Assembly (NCBI GenBank): GCA_947449735.1
Contig: CANFTB010000022.1
Coordinates: 1 to 64,000 of the forward strand
Source: Chthoniobacteraceae bacterium
GTDB lineage: Bacteria > Verrucomicrobiota > Verrucomicrobiia > Chthoniobacterales > Chthoniobacteraceae
Direction of reading: 5' to 3'
DNA: 64,000 bases
Shown here: positions 25,601 through 34,600 of the stretch, piece by piece
Layout: each line of letters begins with the position of its first letter
Position numbering within the stretch: position 1 is the stretch's first letter
Made by a program: the position numbers and the translations under genes
Notes under the pieces: generated by a model
Seen by the model: the letters and a program-made list of their open reading frames with translations, nothing else
Databases searched by the model: none
What the model was told of the DNA's origin: nothing

Positions 25601-28600
25601 TTTCCAGTCGATAACCGCGGGAGGCACCCATGCCCTGGCCATTGCCACAGGCGGCAAAGCTTATGCCTGGGGAAACAACGGCTCTTATGGTGCCCTTGGC
25701 AACAATTCCACCGCCGTCTCCTCCAGTCCGGTGGCTGTGTCCACCGCGGGAGTTCTTTCAGGTAAAACGATCACAGCCGTCGCGGCAGGCTGGCAGCACT
25801 CGCTGGCCGCCACCTCGGACGGCGGCGTCTACGCCTGGGGGGCAAACGCCTCCGGCCAACTAGGCAATGGCTCACTCATTTCCTCTGTGATTCCCGTGGC
25901 GGTGCTCAACACTGGAACCTCGGCTATCACAGGGAAGAAAATCAGCGCCGTAGCCGCCACCAATGACGGGGCGACAGGAACCAGCTACGCACTCAGCGCC
26001 GACGGATTTGTTTACGCCTGGGGCAACAACTCTTCAGGGCAGCTGGGCAACGGAACACTCACCTCCTCCTCTTCCCCAGTTGCCGTCGACACCGGTACAA
26101 GCTCGACCTTGGCAGGTAAAAAGGTGGTAGCGCTGGCTGCGGGTGCCACCCACGTGCTGGCGCTCACCTCGGACAACCAGGTTTACGCTTGGGGAGGCGG
26201 TTCCCAAGGGCAGATTGGCAATGGGGGAACGGCCAACAACAACAAAATGCCCTTAAACGTATCCATCCCCTCGGGCGTTCCGATCGTTGCCATCGCAGCC
26301 CATGAAAACACCTCCTACGCCCTAGCCTCCGATGGCCGCGTCTATGCGTGGGGCTACGGTGGCATCGGTGCCATCGGCGACAACTACACCACCACGCGTT
26401 CCACCCCAGTCCTTCTTACCTTCCCGACGGACGCAACCGTGGGGACCCTTTGCAATATCGCCGCCTTCGGCTCCAGCGCCTTCGCTTGGGATACAGGAGG
26501 AATCTCCTTCATTTCCGAACCGCAGGGGCTGACCACCACGCAGGGAGGCTCCTTCGACCTCAGCTGCGCGGTCAACACTGGAGGGATTCAGGTCAACTAT
26601 CAGTGGTGGATCGAATCCACCATGCCGGACGGCACACTGCGCTGGCTCCCCGTCAACGGCGGCAGCAACCCCATCCTCAGCGTCTCATATGCCGACGCCT
26701 CCAATGTCGGCCGCTACTATGTCCAAGCGTCCTGCCACCTCGGCTCCCTCACCAGCCAGATCGTGACCGTCAGCACGACCCCAAGCGCCCCCACCTTCAA
26801 CTCGTCCTTGGTGCTGCCCAGCATCGTCCTCGCCCCGGGCGGTTCCGCGATCCTGTCCATTCCACAAACCGGCTTCGGCACCTACCAGTGGAAGAAAAAC
26901 GGAGTCGCCATCCCGGGCGCGACCGGCCCCACCTTCGTCATCACGGGCGCCGACGCCTCCGCGGCCGGGGATTACACCCTCACCGTCACCAACGCATTCG
27001 GCTCCGTCACCAGCGTCGTGCAAAGAGTGGAAGTCGCCTCCGGAGGCAGCGTCGTAACATGGGGGGCCAACGTCTTCGGCCAGCTCGGTGACGGCTCCTC
27101 CATGGCCTTCACCAAGGTCAACACCTCGGGGGTTCTTGCCGGCAAAAAGATTTTGAAAACAGCAGCGGGCTACATGCACGTGATCGCCCTCGCGGACGAC
27201 GGAAATCTCTATGCCTGGGGTTACAACACCTACGGACAGCTCGGCAACGGGCTAACTACCAGCTCCGAAGCCCCTGTCGCGGTGACCATGACCGGCGCCC
27301 TCAGCGGCAAAACCATCACCGCCGTCGCGGCCTCGTACTTCGCCTCCTTTGCGCTGGCCAGCGATGGAACCGTGTACAGCTGGGGATACAACACCTACGG
27401 AGGGCTCGGAAATGGAAATTTCACCAGCTCCTACGTCCCGGTAGCCGTTTCCACAAGTGGCGTGCTGAGCGGCAAGACCATCACCGCCATCGCCGCCTCC
27501 CTTTATTCCGCCTACGCCCTGGCCGACGACGGCAAAGTCTACTCCTGGGGGTACAACAGCTACGGCCAGCTCGGAAACGGCAACACGAACAATTCCAACA
27601 CCCCAGTGGCCGTCAGCACGAGCGGAGTCTTGAGCGGCAAGACCCTCACCGCCATCGCCAGCTGTTCCACCGGGTACCACTGCCTCGCTATGGACTCCGA
27701 CGGCAAGCTGTACGCCTGGGGATGGGGCACCGTCGGTCAGTTGGGAAATGGTGCGACGGCAAACTCAAACGTCCCAGTGCAGGTCCAGATGACCGGGGCT
27801 CTCGCCGGGAAGACAGTCACCAACATTTCCGTCGGCGGTAATTTCAGCGCCGCCACTGCGGGCGGCCAGGCCTTCACGTGGGGGGGAAACGCTTCCGGGC
27901 AGCTAGGCAACAACTCCACAACCGCCGCCTCCGTTCCGACCGCCGTCCAGACTTCCGGCACCCTTTCAGGAAAAACCATCGCCGCCACCTACTGCGGCGA
28001 TGACTTCTGCGTGGTGAAAACCACGGACAACGAATTCCACGCCTGGGGCAACAACACCTACGGCCAGCTCGGCAACGGCTTTGCGGACACATCTCTGGTA
28101 CCCGTCAAAATGAAGCTCCCCGCGGGCAAGACATTCACCTCGGCAACCGCCTCGAGTCCCGGCGGTTTCACCGCCATCCTCAGCGACGCCGCCAGCGGGG
28201 GAGAGGTTTACACCATCGGATCGGACGCCCTCGGCCAGTACGGGGCGCTGCCAAGCTGGGGAACCTCCCCGCCCATCAGCCTCCCCTCCACTGCCTTTGA
28301 CGGCAAGACGGTCATCTCCGTCACCGGCGGCTACTACCATTCCGTCGCCCTGACCGCCGACGGACAGGTCTACACTTGGGGCGCCTCCAACAGCAACGGC
28401 CAGCAGGGCAATGGAAACACGACCTCCTCCTCGCTCACCCCGGTCAACATCTCAGCCAACGGCGTGCTGTCCGGAAAGAAGGTGGTCGCCATCTCAGCCG
28501 GTCTCCATCACACCCTTGCGATCACCAGTGACGGCCAGCTGGTTGCCTGGGGCCTCGGTACTTCAGGACAGCTGGGCAACGGCGGCACCTCTACCTCCCC

Positions 28601-31600
28601 TCTCCCTGTCTTGGTGACTGAGATGACCGCCATGCAGGGCAAACGTTTCTGCTCCGTGGCGGCGGCGGGCAACTCCTCCGCGGCGCTCACCTCCGACGGT
28701 CAGGTCTTCACGTGGGGCAGCGGCGCGAACGGCGCTCTCGGCAATGGGTCTACGTCCGCCACCTCCACCCCCGGGTTGGTCACGGGGGCGCTTGCCTCAA
28801 AAATCGTCGTTTCCCTCGCCGCCGCCCATCAGTCCAGTGCCAGCGTCTATGCCGTCACTTCCGAAGGCAAACTTTATGGGTGGGGCGGCAACGGCAGCGG
28901 CCAGCTCGGCAACGGAACCACCACAGACTCATCCACCCCAGTCTCCGCACTGGGCGGCCTCGCTACCAAGCGCGTGCAGGCGGTAGCCGCCGGTTGGTCC
29001 CGCGTTCTGGTCTTCGCAGAGGACGGCCAGCTTTACGGGTTCGGCCAAGGCGACGGCGGCACCTTTGGAAACGGCACGACAAACAGCGCCACCATCCCCA
29101 CCACCGTCACAGGCATGGTTGGCAAGACCATCCAGTGCTTCGCCGTTGGCAACAAAACCGCCCAAGCGCTCACCACCGACGGTCTCTGGTACGGCTGGGG
29201 CTCCAACCCCTTCGGACAGGTGGGTGACGGCGGCACCGTCGACCGCCTGCTCCCCGTAGTCGTCACGCCACCTGCCGGTCTGACCACCCGGCGCTTCATG
29301 ACGATCTGCGCCACCAACGGTGACGCCATGGGATCCCTGAACAGCAACAATACCCTGGCCGCCTTCTACGCACTGGACTCCGCCAAACTCAACTTCACCG
29401 CCCCGCCCCAAAACGCCTGCGTCCCTGCCGGAACCTCCGTCACCCTGAGTGCCGGAGTGCACGCCCCCGGCGTACCCATAGCCTCCTATCAGTGGAAAAA
29501 ACTCAGCGGCGGATCCTGGGTGCCCATCACCGGGGCAAACACCCCCGTCTACGTCATCAATTCCGTCGACGCCACCACCGTCGGATTCTACGCGCTTGAG
29601 GCGGCTTCCGCCATAGGCACCGTCATGAGCGACCCGGCCGAAGTGGGGATTCTGACCACGCCGCCCTCCTACGCCACGGACACTTCAGACACCATGACGG
29701 TGGACGCCGGCACGACGTTCTCCCTCTCAATGCCGGTACCCGACGGCTCCGGCCCCTTCGCTTACCAGTGGAAAAAAGACGGGGTGCCGATTTCGGGCGC
29801 CACTAAGATCAGCCTGACCATCACCTCCGCCGACGCCAGTTCCGCCGGCCTCTACACGCTCACCGCCAGCAACGGCCTTGGAAGCGTCACGAGCGGCGCC
29901 CTCCGGTTGCTCGTTGTCGACACTTCGGTGGCGCAGGCCTCCAGCGTGATTTCTTGGGGCAACAATCTGTACGGCCAGATTGGGGACGGCCTGGGCATCG
30001 GCCGCAACAAATTCATCGCAACGGACCGCACGGGCGTACTAGCGGGCAAGACTGTGGTTGCTGTCGCAGCCGGCCAAAACCATTCGCTGGCCCTGACCGA
30101 CGAGGGCAAGGTTTACGCTTGGGGTTATAACGCCAGCGGACAGCTGGGCAACGGGACGAACGTAAGCTCCTACCTGCCAGTGGCGGTCGACACCAGCGGT
30201 ATCCTCTTTGGCAAACGGGTCATCGCCATCTCGGCGGGCGCCAGCCATTCCGCCGCCTTGACCGACGACGGACTGGTCTTCTCCTGGGGAATAGGGACGA
30301 GCGGACAGCTGGGCAACAGCTACTCCCTCAGTTCCTCCACACCAATGGCAGTCACAACAACCGGTGTGATGGCGGGAAAAACCGTCACCGCCATCGCTTG
30401 CGAACTCAACGCCACCGTGGCCCTGACAAGCTCTGGAGAAGTCTTCTGCTGGGGGATCGGCACCAGCGGCCAGCTAGGGAACGCAGCAAGTTTAACCTCC
30501 AACGTCCCGGTCGCTGCCGCCATTCCGGGTGTGCCCGGAACACGCACCGTCACCAAGATCACGGCTGGCGGCAACTTCGCAGTGGCCCTCACCAGCGACA
30601 ACCTGCTTTACAGCTGGGGTCTGGGCACCTCCTACCAGCTCGGCAACGGAGGATCGACGACATCCAACACTCCGGTGGCGGTCACCATGTCGGGCGTGCT
30701 CAGCGGCAAGACCATCTCCCAGATTTCATCCGGCGCCGCCCACACTCTGGTGCTCGCCAGCGACGGTCTGGCCTTCTCGTGGGGAACCAACACCTACGGA
30801 CGCCTTGGAAACAACACCAACACCGATGCCAGCGCGCCGGTAGCCGTTTTAACCTCCAAAACCTTCACCTCAGTCTCGGCTAGCGCCTCCTTCTCCTATT
30901 TTCTCGGCACCGACGGTGTTCTCTACGCCTGCGGCTTGAATACCAGCGGCCAACTGGCCCTCAAGAGCTTTGTCGACTGGTGGGTCCCGACAGCCTGCAC
31001 CGGCACCCCAGCAGCCAAGACGATCTCGGCCATTTCCGCGGGCAACAACGTCCACTCCCTGCTCCTCACCTCCACCGGCGAAGTTTACGGCTGCGGGTCC
31101 AATCAATACGGCCAGTTGGGTGACGGAAACTCCGCATACTACACAGCTCCTGTCTCCATTGCGGCCGGCAGCTTTGAGAACAAGACCATCGTTTCGGTCG
31201 TCGGGGGCAATAATCACTCCGCAGCCCTCAGCTCGGATGGCGTGGTGTATACTTGGGGATCCAACGCAAGCGGCCAGAATGGAGACGGCTCCTCCATTCC
31301 CAACCCGACCCCCTCAAACATCTCCTCCAACGGTGCGCTGGCCGGAAAATTCGTACGTTCCCTTGCCGCCGGCAACACCCACACTCTGGCACTGACCTCG
31401 GACAACCAGATTGTTTCGTGGGGTACAAATGTCTCAGGCCAGTTGGGAATCGGATCGACCACGGCATCCAAGATCCCCGTTCTTGTGGGGATTAGCGGCG
31501 CCCTGGCCGGCGAGACCATCGTCAGCGTCGCCGCCGCTGGAGACACCTCCTTTGCCCTCACAGCGGACGGCCAGGTTTACGGCTGGGGCAGCGGCACCAA

Positions 31601-34600
31601 CGGGTTGCTCGGCAACGGGCAGACCACCTTCACTAGCAACTCGCCCATCCTGATCGCCGGCGCCCTAGCTGGAAAAACGGTGGTTTCGCTAACCGGCACC
31701 GGAAGCAGTTGCCACGCGCTCACCTCAGACGGTTTGATCTACAGCTGGGGTTCCAACGCGACCGGCGCAATCGGAGACGGCACCCTTGTAAACGCGCTTG
31801 TCCCCACACAGGTCACCGGGGTGTTCTCCAGCAAAAAAGCGGTCTCCGTCGAAGCTGGGGCCGGACACGTAGTGGCGCTTTCTGACGACGGACTGGTTTA
31901 TGCCTGGGGAACGGGCACCAGCGGCCAGCTGGGGAATGGAGCCAGCTCCAGTTCCTCGTCGCCCGTGCTTGTGGCTTTGCTTGCCGGCAAAAACATCAAA
32001 TCTCTGAGCGCCTCCGGCAACACCTCCATCGCCCTCACCACCGACGGCGCGATCTACGTCTGGGGCGACAACTCCACCGGTCAGGTCGCAGACGGCACTC
32101 TGGTCAACCGCACCAACCCCACTCAGGTCGCCCTCCCCGCGGCGCTGAGCGGCCTCAAAATCAACGCCGTCGGCCTCGCCAACCAGACCGCCTACGCCTG
32201 GAACTCCGCCAACGTCACCATCACCGGCCAGCCGCTTTCGCAGTCCGCGGTAACCGGAGGCTCCGTCACGCTCTCTGTTGAAATTTCCAACCCGGCCAAT
32301 GTCGCAGTCGCCTACCAGTGGAAACGCCGCACAGGCTCCGGTGCGGGCGCCACCACCACCAGCATCTCCGGTGCCTACTCTGCCGCCTACACGATCTCCT
32401 CTTTGACCTCCACCAATACAGGCACCTATCTGGTCGATGTGATCACCCCGCTGGGCAGCGTCACCAGCGACACCGCAGAGGTGTCGGTCCTCCAAGACCC
32501 CCCCAGCTTCTCCGCATCCGCCCTTACCCCGGTGGTTCTGGCCAGCGGCGGCACCCTTTCGGCTTCCATCTCCGTCACCGGTTCCGCTCCCTTCACCTAC
32601 CAGTGGAGAAAGAACGGCGTCCCCATTCCTGGGGCCACCTCCGCCACCCTCACTGACGTCGGAGCCCTGCCCTCGGACTCCGGTTCCTACACGCTGGTCG
32701 CTTCCAACGCGCTCGGATCAGCCGTCAGCCAGATCCTCCCAGTTCAGGTCGGGTCCGGCACCTCGCAGCTCTCGGGTTCCGCGCTGGTCTGGGGCGATAA
32801 CTACTACGGCCAGCTCGGAAACGGTCTGGGGGCGGGAATGCCAATCCCGGCGCAGATGGACACTTCCGGTTCCAATCTGCTGAATGGAAAAACGATCGTC
32901 CAAATGGCCGCCGGACAGTACCACGTCCTCGTCCTGGCCAGTGATGGCAAGCTTTACGCCTGGGGAAGAAACTCCAACGGCCAGCTCGGAAACGGGACCA
33001 CAACCCACTCCAGCACCCCGGTCGCCGTGACGATGTCGGGCGTCCTGAGCGGAAAAACCATCACCGCCGTGGCCGCGGGCGCCCAGCATTCGGTGGTGCT
33101 CACTTCAGACGGCCTCGTGTTCTCCTGGGGTTACGGCGGCTTGGGGCAAATGGGCCAGGGCTCGACCGCGAACGCCACCACCCCGGTCGCTCCGCTGATG
33201 ACGGGCGTCCTCGCCGGCAAACAAATCAAGCGCATCGCCACCTGCGCCAACGCGACCATCGCCCTGAGCTCCGACGGCCTGGCGATCTATGCCTGGGGCG
33301 ACGGCACCGTGGGCCAGCTCGGAAACAACGCCTCCACCCAGCAAAACTCCCCTGTCGCCGTCACGATGACCGGCGCCCTCAGTGGAAAGACTGTCTCCGC
33401 CATCGCAGCCGGTGCAACCCATGCCGTCGCCCTTTCCAGCGACGGGCTGGCCTTCGCCTGGGGGGCTAACGCCTTCGGCCAGCTCGGCGACAATTCCACC
33501 ATTCAGAGGCTTGTCCCTGTGGCGGTCACCGCCACCGGCGCCCTGTCAGGTAAAGTCCTCACCCAGGCCTCGGCGGAAAGCAGCGCCACCTTCGTAGTTT
33601 CCACCAGCGGCGAACTCTTCGCCTGGGGGGCCGCCTCCAGACGGGGTGACGGATCCGTCGTCCAAAGCCAAGTCCCCGTCTCGGTATCCGCGATCTCCTC
33701 CCTTGCCTCCAAAACCGTGACGGCCGTCAGTTCCGGGCTCGAACACTCCTTTGCGATCACCTCCGACAAGCAGGTCTACTCGTTCGGACTCAACTCCAAT
33801 GGCCAGCTTGGCACCGGCGACTTCGTTGACGCCCTTTTCCCGACCCCCATCAACCTGGTGGGCAGCCTGTTTTCGAAGAGCTACTCCACGGCTGCTGCCG
33901 CAGTCGGCGTGCAAGCTCCGGCCTTCGTTGCGGGGGGCGCGGGCTTCTCCATTGCGGCAGCCTCAGACGGCACGATTCACACCTGGGGCGAGAACACCTA
34001 TGGCCAGCACGGCCGCACCGCCCAGCCGCTCTACCAAACCCCACCCACCACACTCCTCTCAAAGGCGCTGGGCGGCAAAAAACTCGTCCAAGTCGCCGCC
34101 GGGCCGACCCACACCGTTGCGCTTGCAGACGACGGCCTGCTCTACGCCGCGGGCCGGAACGACTACGGCCAGCTCGGCCTGGGGTACACCGGAGGTTACC
34201 TCAATGAATTCCAGCAAATTCCGATGACCGGCCTGCTTCTGAACAAGACCATCGTGGCCGTCGGGGTGGGGCAGAGCCATACCACCGTCCTGACGGCCTC
34301 GGGCGACGTGCTGTCTTGGGGCAGCAACTCCGTGGGGCAGCTGGGCAACGGGTCCGCGCTCACGTCCTCAAACGTCCCAGTCGCCCTCGACAGGTCCGGC
34401 ACCATTGGGGGATCAGCCGACCTCACCTCCAAACGCATCATCGGAATCTCGGTGGCTCCTTTCGACGGCTGGAACATGGCACTCACTTCGGATGGGCTCG
34501 TGTACGCCTGGGGCAACAATGCAAACGGTCAGATGGGCAAAGTCACCGCGGCGACTCAATTCCTGGCTCCCTCTGCGGTTCTTTCCACCGGCGTGCTCGC

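Noticed and set aside
26348-27091. A 247-codon plus-strand frame inside the giant gene
   Set aside because: It is an out-of-frame shadow rich in Arg, Pro and His; the RCC1/Ig frame is certain.
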